DNA from: Brevundimonas sp.
GTDB lineage: Bacteria; Pseudomonadota; Alphaproteobacteria; Caulobacterales; Caulobacteraceae
NCBI GenBank assembly: GCA_003248965.1
Contig: QFQU01000011.1
Span: forward strand, 124,001-188,000
Reading direction: 5' to 3'
Length of the DNA: 64,000 nt
Made by a program: the position numbers and the translations under genes. The notes under the pieces were generated by a model. It saw nothing but the letters and a program-made list of their open reading frames with translations. It was not told the origin of the DNA and made no database searches. Numbering within the stretch: the first letter of the stretch is position 1; the number at the start of each line of letters is the position of its first letter. Of this stretch, positions 1 to 7,955 are shown piece after piece.

Positions 1-204
1 CCAATCCACCCGTGGGGGGGACGCCGTAGTCTGGGCGAAGATCCGGAAGCCGCCCTGCCCCTGTTCAAGGAGGTGGAAGCGGCGATCCATGATCGCCGGG
101 TCGCGGCCAAAGCGGCCGAGACCTATGAGCGGATTTCGACGGCCTTCGCGGCGGAGCAGGCGGTGCTTGACGGTCTGCAGGGAGACGGCGATGCGCGGGC
201 GTGA
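1..204 (+). CDS. traG: TraG/VirD4-type coupling protein, C-terminal fragment
   Basis: Only the last 67 codons are inside the window, reading in frame 1 to the TGA at 202-204. The visible tail starts with HPWGGRRSLGEDPE and continues as a charged helical stretch, which I recognise as the end of TraG coupling proteins that precede CopG-trbB in alphaproteobacterial ICEs. Full-length TraG is an inner-membrane ATPase that delivers the relaxase-DNA complex to the type IV secretion channel; its ATPase motifs lie outside the window. The stop overlaps the start of the CopG-like gene by 14 nt, so the two are probably translationally coupled. The assignment rests on the tail plus gene order. Confidence 0.6.
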   Translation, partial: PIHPWGGRRSLGEDPEAALPLFKEVEAAIHDRRVAAKAAETYERISTAFAAEQAVLDGLQGDGDARA

Positions 205-628
205 AACGGCGGCGACGCGGATCCAGGTCTATCTCACCGATCCGCGCGTGGTAGCGGCGCTCCAGCGTGAAGCGCGCGCGGCCAATATCCCGATCAGCCA
301 AGCGGCGGGCCGGTCTCTTGCGAAGGGATTGGCCAGAAGCCTCCCGGCCGATCCGGACGACCGGTTGCTTCAACTCGACCGGGCCCTGAGAGACCACATG
401 CGGTCCACGGCGCGGGATGTCCAGATCATCCAGGAACTGGTCATTGAAGTTGCCCGCGCCTTCTTCATGCGCCTGCCGGACGCCATCACCGACCAGGATC
501 CCGTCGCCCGGGCCGCGGTCGATCGGCGGATCGAACGGTTGCTGGACGACACCGCCGCGCGGTTGATCTCGGGCGTGAGACCGCAGCGCGAGGATATCAC
601 GGCCGGGTCTTTGGGCCGCGCCGAATGA
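191..628 (+). CDS. CopG-family ribbon-helix-helix-like protein of the trb operon
   Basis: This 145-residue protein starts with an RHH-like segment (TRIQVYLTDPRVVAALQREA) followed by a helical region. It lies between traG and trbB, the usual place for a small CopG-type protein in this ICE family. I chose ATG 191 because it follows GGAGAC and gives the expected short N-terminus; an upstream in-frame ATG at 89 would lie inside traG. The stop overlaps the trbB start as ATGA. It probably binds DNA and regulates transfer genes, but nothing in the sequence identifies its target. Confidence 0.7.
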   Translation: MRGRETAATRIQVYLTDPRVVAALQREARAANIPISQAAGRSLAKGLARSLPADPDDRLLQLDRALRDHMRSTARDVQIIQELVIEVARAFFMRLPDAITDQDPVARAAVDRRIERLLDDTAARLISGVRPQREDITAGSLGRAE

Positions 629-1551
629 GTGTTCACCCCATCGTCGGCGAACGGAAGCTGGAGGCGCTTCGCCACGCCCTCGGGGCCGACGTCCTCGCTG
701 CGCTGACGGATCCCCAGGTCGTCGAGATTCTCGCCAATCCCGACGGACGCCTTGTCCTGGATCGTGTCGGTTCCGGACGCGCGGATACCGGTCGCCGGCT
801 TGAGCCGGAGGCTCGCGAGCGCGTTGTCCGGCTGATCGCGGACTATGTCGGCGACCCCGTGACCCGGGAGAACCCGCGTCTCGCCGGCGTGCTGCCCGTC
901 ACCGGGGAGCGGTTTCAGGGGTTTCTCCCGCCGGTCACCGCCGGGCCTGCGTTCTCGATCCGGAAGCGCCCGACCGTCATCTGGACGCTGGAGGACTACG
1001 TCCGCGACGGCGTGATGACGGAGGCCCAGGCTGAGCTCCTGCGCGGCGCCGTGCGGGAGCGCAGGAACCTCTTGATCTCCGGCGGCACCGGTTCGGGGAA
1101 GACGACGCTTGCCAATGCGCTGCTCGCGGAGCCGGCGTTCGCGAACGATCGTGTCTTCCTGATCGAAGACACGCCCGAACTTCAATGCTCTGCGTGGGAT
1201 CTCGTCGCCACGCTCACACGCCGCCACCCTGTCCCGATCGGCGTCGTCGATCTGGTTCGCGACGCCCTGCGGATGCGGCCCGATCGGATCGTGGTCGGCG
1301 AGATGCGCGAGGGGTCAGCCGCGCTGGAAACCCTCAAGGCTTGGAACACCGGCCACCCGGGCGGTCTCTCGACGATCCACGCCAACTCGGCGCGTGAGGC
1401 CCTGTCGCGGATAGAGAATCTTCTCGCCGAGGTCGGCGTGTCAATGCCGCGTAGCGTGATCGTCGAGGCCATCGGCGTCATCGCGCACATCGGTCGCACG
1501 CGTGATGGACGCCGTCTCGACGAGGTGATTCATCCGCAAGACCTAGGCTGA
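625..1551 (+). CDS. trbB: TrbB, type IV secretion traffic/assembly ATPase
   Basis: This 308-residue protein is a VirB11/GspE-superfamily hexameric ATPase that energises assembly of the mating pore at the inner membrane. A Walker A motif (GGTGSGKTT) is near residue 153. An acidic box (FLIEDTPELQ), the R-rich segment LRMRPDRIVVGEMREG and a HPGGLSTIHANS motif follow, all typical of TrbB. The start overlaps the upstream stop by 4 nt. In most relatives trbC follows directly. Here trbC lies 5.8 kb downstream because a large cargo gene intervenes. Confidence 0.95.
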   Translation: MSVHPIVGERKLEALRHALGADVLAALTDPQVVEILANPDGRLVLDRVGSGRADTGRRLEPEARERVVRLIADYVGDPVTRENPRLAGVLPVTGERFQGFLPPVTAGPAFSIRKRPTVIWTLEDYVRDGVMTEAQAELLRGAVRERRNLLISGGTGSGKTTLANALLAEPAFANDRVFLIEDTPELQCSAWDLVATLTRRHPVPIGVVDLVRDALRMRPDRIVVGEMREGSAALETLKAWNTGHPGGLSTIHANSAREALSRIENLLAEVGVSMPRSVIVEAIGVIAHIGRTRDGRRLDEVIHPQDLG

Positions 1552-1609
1552 CGAAGTCAGCGCTCGTCACGCCCAAGTTGAAACCTAGATTAACGCCAAG
1601 ACTCAACGT

Positions 1610-4600
1610 GTGCATAGTCGCGCCTTCAATGGTCTGGATCGACACGTGCCACAATCTCCCGAACTCGCCGGTGGCGCCGGTTTCAAATTCGAGGACGAGG
1701 TCAGTGGGGCCTACCTCGCCTCGCTCCTGACGCGTACGGCCGCGCCCGGGACCGGCGATCGCGTGGTCACGCGCGTGGCCCTGCAACAGCGCGACTTCGG
1801 CGAGCCCCTTGATGACCTGATCGTCGACTCGATCGGTCTCGACGGGGGCGAAGCCCGACTCAGCGTGCAGGTTAAGAGCAGCCTGACGATCAGCGCGGCG
1901 ACGTCGAACTCGGATTTCCGCGAGATCGTCCGGGACGCTCTGGCCACCCTGCGCAAGACAGACTTCCGCGAAGGCGCGGATCGCTTCGGCGTGGTCACCG
2001 GATATGTCGCGACCCAGAAGGCCAAGACACTCAACCAGCTGATCGATTTCGCGAGGAACAGCGTCGAGGCGGTCCACTTCTTTGATCGGTTCAGCAGCAG
2101 GGGCCATGCGAGCCAGGAAGCGCGGATCCTGCTCACCGACCTGAGAGCGCTGGCAGACGCCTACAGTCCGGCGCCGATCTCCGATGGGGAACTCCACCGG
2201 CTTATCAGCCACTTCGCGCTGATCGAGTTCGACTTCCAGTCGTCGGCGTCTCGCGCGCGCTCGGACGGCGTCGCGCGCGCTGCACAAGCTTTGACGGATG
2301 AGGCGGCGGGTCAGGCTTCGCTCCTTTGGTCGCGGCTGTGCCATATGGGCGGCCTCGCGGCCAAGGCCGCTGGCGTGTTCGACCGACCGAGACTGCTCAG
2401 GGAGGTCAAGGCGGTCGCTCCCCTCCAGGGGTTGGGCGCCCTTAGACCCGATCTGCTGCGACTGTCCGAACTCTCACAGGCCTGGGTCTCCGATATCGAA
2501 AAGGATGTGAGCGGCGTCACCGTGCCACGCGCCGCCTTGCGCAAAGCGCTGATTGAAAAGATGGCCGCGGGTCGACTGGTCCAGATCACCGGCCTGCCGG
2601 GCAGTGGCAAATCCGTGCTCCTGAGGATGGAGATCGAGGACGCGCTCGCGCAAGGGCCGGTTCTTTTCCTGAAACATGACCGTCTGTCCGGGACCAGCTG
2701 GACGTCCTTCGCCACCGCCAACGGCCTGACCGCGGCATCGCTCGACGACGTGATGGCTGAAGTCGGCTCCGTCGGCACCCCGACCCTGTTCATTGACGGT
2801 GTGGACCGGATCGAGAAGGAGCATCGGGGGGTCGTGCTCGACGTCGTCCGGGCCGTTGCGACGGTCGAGGGGTTGAAAGACTGGCGCATCGTGATGACGC
2901 TGCGCGACACCGGGATCGGCCCCTTGCGCAACTGGCTGGGCAGCGCTTTGTCGGCGCTCGGCGTCCAGACACTCGAGGCGCCTGAGCTAGACGATTCCGA
3001 AGCGGCTGCGTTGGCCTCGGACATCCCCTCTCTGCAACCGGTCCTGACCTCGAAGGGGGCTGTTCGGGAAATCGCCAGACGTCCCTTCTTCGCCAAGATC
3101 CTGCAACAGGCCAGCATGGCGGGCGGCGACGCGACCGTTCTCCATTCAGAGGTGGATCTGATCCGGAACTGGTGGCTCAATGGCGGGTACGCCGCGGACG
3201 GCAAGGACGCTCTTCTTCGCCAACGCGCGATCGTTGATCTGGGACGCAGGCGGGCCCGGGCGCTCAGCAAGCCGATCGCGATCGCCGGACTGCAGACCAG
3301 CACCGTTGAGCAAATCCCTGATCTCGTTTCCGACGGAATCCTCAAGTTCGTCGTTCCGGGCGTCTCCCTGCGCTTCGCCCATGACATCTTCTTCGAATGG
3401 GCCTTCTTCCAGACCCTCGTCGACTGCGCTGATGACTGGCCGGATGAACTGGTTGAGGCAGGCCAGCCGCCAGCGTTTGCACGGGTCGTGGAACTCTTCT
3501 CCCAATCCCTGTTCCCGTCAGAAAAGTGGGCGATCACCCTTGGAAACCTTTCGACCCAGCAGATCCGCAGTCAGTGGATCAGGGCTTGGCTCCTAGGCCC
3601 AATCGGCTCGACGGTCTTTCCGAACGAAGCGAAAGCCTACGAGGATGTGGTCTTCGTGAACGAGGGCGCGTGGCTCTACAAGGCGCTGGTCTGGTTCCAG
3701 GCCGAGAGAACCACGCCGAACCCCGTCGTCATCGGCGGCGACCTGCCCCCGGAAACCCGGATCCGGATGGCGGACTCCCTGGGTTGGCCGTCGGATGTTG
3801 AGAGCTGGGCCCGCCTGATCTGGTTCCTGGTCGAGCGGATCGACCGGGTTCCGATCCGGCTACAGCCCCAGGTCATGGCCGTCTTCACCGTCTGGCAGAA
3901 CATGTTCGCCGACATGAAGAACCCTGTTTCCGACGTCCTGCTCACCGTGGTCGGTCGGTGGCTTTCCAATTTGGGCGACGGCCCTGACGACAGCATCTCG
4001 AGATGGCGCCGGCGACAGGACGGCAGCTCTCGCCGTACCGCGTATGTCACCCTCATCCTGCGTGCCGCTCGCGCCTATCCCGATCACGCCACCGCCTATC
4101 TGAGCACGCTTGTCGCGTCCGAAGACATCGATGAGCCTGAGTTCGAGGAAGTGGTCGCCTTCTCGCCGATCCTGGCCGAAACACATGGATCGCTCCTCGT
4201 TGAGGTGACCCTGAAGCATCTGAAGGAGGAGCTGCCGGCCGACCAGAAGGAGCGTGAATTTCGTGAGAACGAACGCGCCGCCCGGCGACGCCAGGCGGCG
4301 ATGGCCATTCCGGAAGCGGAACGGACGGTCGATCAGCAGCGGGTGGCGGACGGTCTGGGCATGTCGTTCGGTGGCCGGTCCTTCTCGTACCACGACTGGA
4401 AACGGCTCGCCCTCGACCGCGATCTGAAGACATTCTTCCCCGCCTCTCCACTGAGGCAGCCCTATCCCGCCCTGTTTCAGCATGCGCCGGACGAGGCCAT
4501 TCGCTTGGTGACCGACCTGTCCAACCACGCCATCACCGCGTGGCGACAGCTACACACCCTCGACTACGAAACGCCGGGCACGCCGATCCCGATCGTGCTG

Positions 4601-6991
4601 GATTTCCCGTGGGGACGTCAGACCTTCTGGGGCGGTGAGCGCGAATATCTCTGGTCGCGCGGATTGCAGGGACCCAAGGCGCTCGGCTCCGGCTATCTGG
4701 CGCTCGAAGACTGGGCCGTCGACCAGCTTTCCAAAGGCGCGGACCTCGACACGCTGATCCGGCGGATCATCGACGGCAATACCTGCGTCGCGGTCCTTGG
4801 TGTCGCCGTAGCCCTCGCGCTGCAAAGCGGGACCCTGTCCGCCGCTTCCGCCGTGCTTGTTCAGTCCCAGCGTCTCTGGGCCGCGGATCAGGCCCGATTC
4901 CACAAGGATCTCGTGGAGTCGCGCGCGGCCCTAATCGGCTTCAAGGCCGATCGCGACCGGGCGCATGTCGAGGCGATCGAACGGGCCCTGGCCCGTCCGA
5001 TCCGTCGTATGGAGCTCCGCAACCTCGGCCAGCGCTTCGTCATCGGCGGGGGCCCGCTGTCAGACGCGGTGCGTGCGGTGATCGAGGCTTTCCCGACCAC
5101 TCTACCCTTCTTCTACGAAGAGCACCGTACGAACAACGAAGCGGTGGCCTACCACACGGAACGAGCGGTGAAATTCGCGGAGGTTGCGGATCTCAAGACC
5201 TACACCATCCAGCCGACAGACAATCCCGGCGAGGTGGCGGTCTTCCACACCCCGCCCTCGCTCGACAGCGACGAGGCGGTTGTGGCGCGGGCGGCTGCGG
5301 CCAGGACCCTTCTGGAATCGAGCCTCTGGTCGTGGGCGGCCGGGGCCTTCGAAACCGGAACCTTGGGAGAGCGTTTCACGCTGACTTCAGCGGCCGTGGC
5401 CGCACGGACGATCGATGCTCCCGGCCTATTCCAAGACGTTGGAGAGCTGGACGAGCTGGTGGGCATGCGCAGAGGAGCCGTCGCCGCCGTCGCGGCCCTC
5501 CTGCTGAAGCACCGGCACGACACCGTTGAAGACGATCTCGTCTGGGCGCGCGACGTGACCTTGCGGGCCCTCCAGACCCCGGAACGCCAGGACGCGCTGT
5601 GGACCGCAGGAATGATCGTGCCTTGGCATCAGACCATTTTCGCTTGCCGGGCCATCGCTTCCGACTTGAGAGCAGGGACGGGCGATGACGCCTTGGCCGA
5701 AGCCTTGCTCGGTCTGATCGCCCATCCGTTACAGGCTGTCGCCCTGTCCGCCTTCGCAGAAGCCGTGGCGCTGATCGACGTCCGACCGCCGCTCGGCTGG
5801 GCCGCGCTCGGCCTTGCGTTCGATCTTTGCGACATCAAACCCAGACGCGGCCGTAACGGTTACAACGATCCTCTTCACACCCCCGCCGATCTCCGGGCGG
5901 CGGTGACCCGGGCGACGACCGCCTATCGAAAGGGCGAATTCGGCACGGCCTTGCCTACCCCGCCGGCGCCTTGGCTCGAGGCGGCGGGCCCGAACCGTCG
6001 TCGGCTGGAGGCCATGGCCGAGCCTGAGGACGAGTCGGAGGACGGCGTAAAATGGGTGATGAATCCCCGCTCCTGGGACCATCACCTGGCGGCGGAACTG
6101 CTTCGCCACATCCCGGTCGAAGCGATCACTCGAACGGATGGTCGCGAGGCCTTCCTGCTCTTCGTGGATCAGATGCTGGAGTGGACCATCCAGAAGATCG
6201 CGCCCTCCTGGAGCCGCGACCAACGCCGCCAACGTCCCGACACCTATGACTGGGACCCCGAGCTGGGCCGTCTGCTCAGCCGTGTAGCGGGCGTGCTGGA
6301 GATGGACGCGGTCCGGGACCGGGTTCTGACGCCAATCACCACCTTGGGCGGGTCGGACCCTTACACCCTCTTGGCGCCGTTCACCGATACCTTCGTCTGT
6401 CGCTATGTCTTCGACGCCCCCGTGCCGCCCGCCCACGTGATGGAGGTTCTCGATGTTTGTCTTGATCGGCTGCTGAAGGATTCCGTCTTCTCTCGAACCA
6501 GCTACCGCGCCGGAGAACTCCACGGGTTCGACCAACCCGCGCTGGTGAAAGCTCTGTTGTTCGTCCAGATCGATGAATTCGCTGGCGGAGCCGCCCGGTT
6601 CGTCAACCGGGATTGGCGAGATGTCGGCATGGTGCTGGGCCACGTCGCGAAATTCGTAGCGGCGGCGGGCTGGTCTCCGTTCGTGATGACCCAGTTTCTG
6701 ACGCTCTGCGAACGCGCCAGGGATCACTATCCGCCAGAGCATTTCGCCGACCTGACGCTGGCCGTCCTTAGGCTCGGCGATGGCGAGGAACTGCCGGGCT
6801 GGCATGGAACCACCCTTGCCGCCAGGATTGCCGGTCTGGTGCAGATTTTCTCGGAGCGGGCGGCGCCGTTGTCTCAAGACCTAGCGCTCAAGCTGCTCCA
6901 GATTCTCGATCAGTTGGTCGATCTCGGTGATCGCCGCAGCGCCGCGCTGCAGCAAGGCGAGATCTTCCGCGAGATTCAGCTCACGTCCTGA
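1610..6991 (+). CDS. Large STAND-type NTPase with N-terminal nuclease-like domain, putative antiphage protein
   Basis: This 1793-residue protein is not a transfer component. Residues about 20-210 resemble a PD-(D/E)xK or DUF4297/Cap4-type nuclease: FKFEDEVSGAYL at 25-36, DDLIVD at 68-73 and QVKSS at 87-91. A P-loop NTPase follows, with Walker A GLPGSGKS at 328-335 and a Walker B-like TLFIDGVDR near 391-399. The remaining 1200 or so residues are helical, rich in Trp and Leu, and look like a repeat sensor array. This effector-NTPase-sensor layout and the size match Avs-like STAND defence proteins (established family knowledge; the assignment is inferred). The start is GTG 1610; GTG 1646 is an alternative. 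It sits alone in the trbB-trbC gap and has no partner gene. Confidence 0.65.
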   Translation: MHSRAFNGLDRHVPQSPELAGGAGFKFEDEVSGAYLASLLTRTAAPGTGDRVVTRVALQQRDFGEPLDDLIVDSIGLDGGEARLSVQVKSSLTISAATSNSDFREIVRDALATLRKTDFREGADRFGVVTGYVATQKAKTLNQLIDFARNSVEAVHFFDRFSSRGHASQEARILLTDLRALADAYSPAPISDGELHRLISHFALIEFDFQSSASRARSDGVARAAQALTDEAAGQASLLWSRLCHMGGLAAKAAGVFDRPRLLREVKAVAPLQGLGALRPDLLRLSELSQAWVSDIEKDVSGVTVPRAALRKALIEKMAAGRLVQITGLPGSGKSVLLRMEIEDALAQGPVLFLKHDRLSGTSWTSFATANGLTAASLDDVMAEVGSVGTPTLFIDGVDRIEKEHRGVVLDVVRAVATVEGLKDWRIVMTLRDTGIGPLRNWLGSALSALGVQTLEAPELDDSEAAALASDIPSLQPVLTSKGAVREIARRPFFAKILQQASMAGGDATVLHSEVDLIRNWWLNGGYAADGKDALLRQRAIVDLGRRRARALSKPIAIAGLQTSTVEQIPDLVSDGILKFVVPGVSLRFAHDIFFEWAFFQTLVDCADDWPDELVEAGQPPAFARVVELFSQSLFPSEKWAITLGNLSTQQIRSQWIRAWLLGPIGSTVFPNEAKAYEDVVFVNEGAWLYKALVWFQAERTTPNPVVIGGDLPPETRIRMADSLGWPSDVESWARLIWFLVERIDRVPIRLQPQVMAVFTVWQNMFADMKNPVSDVLLTVVGRWLSNLGDGPDDSISRWRRRQDGSSRRTAYVTLILRAARAYPDHATAYLSTLVASEDIDEPEFEEVVAFSPILAETHGSLLVEVTLKHLKEELPADQKEREFRENERAARRRQAAMAIPEAERTVDQQRVADGLGMSFGGRSFSYHDWKRLALDRDLKTFFPASPLRQPYPALFQHAPDEAIRLVTDLSNHAITAWRQLHTLDYETPGTPIPIVLDFPWGRQTFWGGEREYLWSRGLQGPKALGSGYLALEDWAVDQLSKGADLDTLIRRIIDGNTCVAVLGVAVALALQSGTLSAASAVLVQSQRLWAADQARFHKDLVESRAALIGFKADRDRAHVEAIERALARPIRRMELRNLGQRFVIGGGPLSDAVRAVIEAFPTTLPFFYEEHRTNNEAVAYHTERAVKFAEVADLKTYTIQPTDNPGEVAVFHTPPSLDSDEAVVARAAAARTLLESSLWSWAAGAFETGTLGERFTLTSAAVAARTIDAPGLFQDVGELDELVGMRRGAVAAVAALLLKHRHDTVEDDLVWARDVTLRALQTPERQDALWTAGMIVPWHQTIFACRAIASDLRAGTGDDALAEALLGLIAHPLQAVALSAFAEAVALIDVRPPLGWAALGLAFDLCDIKPRRGRNGYNDPLHTPADLRAAVTRATTAYRKGEFGTALPTPPAPWLEAAGPNRRRLEAMAEPEDESEDGVKWVMNPRSWDHHLAAELLRHIPVEAITRTDGREAFLLFVDQMLEWTIQKIAPSWSRDQRRQRPDTYDWDPELGRLLSRVAGVLEMDAVRDRVLTPITTLGGSDPYTLLAPFTDTFVCRYVFDAPVPPAHVMEVLDVCLDRLLKDSVFSRTSYRAGELHGFDQPALVKALLFVQIDEFAGGAARFVNRDWRDVGMVLGHVAKFVAAAGWSPFVMTQFLTLCERARDHYPPEHFADLTLAVLRLGDGEELPGWHGTTLAARIAGLVQIFSERAAPLSQDLALKLLQILDQLVDLGDRRSAALQQGEIFREIQLTS

Positions 6992-7348
6992 CTGAGCTGA
7001 GGGTCGCGGAAGAGGCTGATCGTCTCGGCGTCAATATTCTGCAGGCGCCGGAAACCGTGCTGACCGGCTCACGCCCGGTCAAATCTTGCGGCGGCATCGC
7101 CCGGAAACCCAGGCGATAGTCTGGCGAAATCGGCCGAAACCCTTGCCCGGCAGGCAAACGGCGTCGTTACCGGCAAGTCGTCTGCAAGTCGAAATACATG
7201 CAACCAGTATGAAACTCGAATCGTCCAGGATCCAAACTCCATCGCTCGGATAATATATTCACAGGACGCGTTGACGGCCTGTGGATACTTTGGCTTCCTG
7301 ATGACCGTCAGCGCAAACCATTGCGCATCGGCTTCAGGAACTTAAATC
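6992..7348 (+). other. Intergenic region between cargo gene and trbC
   Basis: These 357 bases hold no convincing gene. The last third is relatively AT-rich, with a TAATATATT stretch around 7252-7260 that could serve as a -10 region for the trbC-to-traF operon now that the cargo gene separates it from trbB. I could not fix a -35 box. I see no recognisable trbB remnant. Confidence 0.4.
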
Positions 7349-7669
7349 ATGCGACGTTTACTTCAACGTGGCCTTTCGGCCGCGACGGTGACTTGCGGCC
7401 TTCTCATCGCTGGCCAGGCAATGGCGGGCGGATCCGGGATGCCTTGGGAAGGCCCGCTTCAGCAGATCGTGGAATCCATCACCGGCCCGGTCGTCCAGGC
7501 CGCCGCCGTCGTGGCGGTGGTGCTCTTCGGAGCCGGCGTGGCCATGAGCGAGAACGGCTCATCCATGCGGCGGGGGCTGGGCATCCTGTTCGGCCTGTCG
7601 ATCGCCTTCGCCGCCTCGACCTTCTTCCTGCAGTTCTTCGGATTCGCCGGCGGCGCGGAGATCGCCTGA
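7349..7669 (+). CDS. trbC: TrbC, conjugative pilin precursor
   Basis: This 106-residue protein has an N-terminal signal peptide ending near GQAMAGG and two hydrophobic segments (AAAVVAVVLFGAGVAM and LGILFGLSIAFAASTFFL), the architecture of VirB2/TrbC pilins. TrbC is the major subunit of the mating pilus. In RP4 the processed peptide is cyclised by TraF, and a TraF-like gene lies downstream here. The stop overlaps the trbD start as TGATG. Confidence 0.9.
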   Translation: MRRLLQRGLSAATVTCGLLIAGQAMAGGSGMPWEGPLQQIVESITGPVVQAAAVVAVVLFGAGVAMSENGSSMRRGLGILFGLSIAFAASTFFLQFFGFAGGAEIA

Positions 7670-7947
7670 TGCCTGAAACGCTGTCCGATCACCGTCCGGC
7701 CGGCTGGGATCTGCCGGTCGCCGGCGCCCTGACCGAGCCCGTGACCCTGGCGGGCATGCCGCGGGACTACGCCATCCTGATGGGCACCGTCGCTGTGGTG
7801 CTTGGGCTGGCTTTGCGGATCTGGTGGCTGGGCCTGCTGTGGTGGGCGGTCGCCCATGCCATCGGCCTCTATGCCGCCCGGGCCGACAAGCGGTTCTTCG
7901 ACGTGCTTCGCCGCCACCTGGCCCTCCCCGGCCATCTCGATGCGTGA
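7669..7947 (+). CDS. trbD: TrbD, VirB3-like inner-membrane protein
   Basis: This 92-residue protein has two adjacent transmembrane segments (DYAILMGTVAVVLGLALRIWW and LGLLWWAVAHAIGLYAA) and a basic C-terminus, as in VirB3/TrbD. It lies between trbC and trbE and overlaps trbC by 1 nt. VirB3-like proteins work with the VirB4-like ATPase in pilus biogenesis. Confidence 0.9.
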   Translation: MPETLSDHRPAGWDLPVAGALTEPVTLAGMPRDYAILMGTVAVVLGLALRIWWLGLLWWAVAHAIGLYAARADKRFFDVLRRHLALPGHLDA

Positions 7948-7955
7948 GACTGATC

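Noticed and set aside
5729..6877. Minus-strand ORF of 382 codons under the STAND gene
   Set aside because: Composition and lack of motifs or a ribosome binding site indicate an antisense shadow of the large plus-strand gene.
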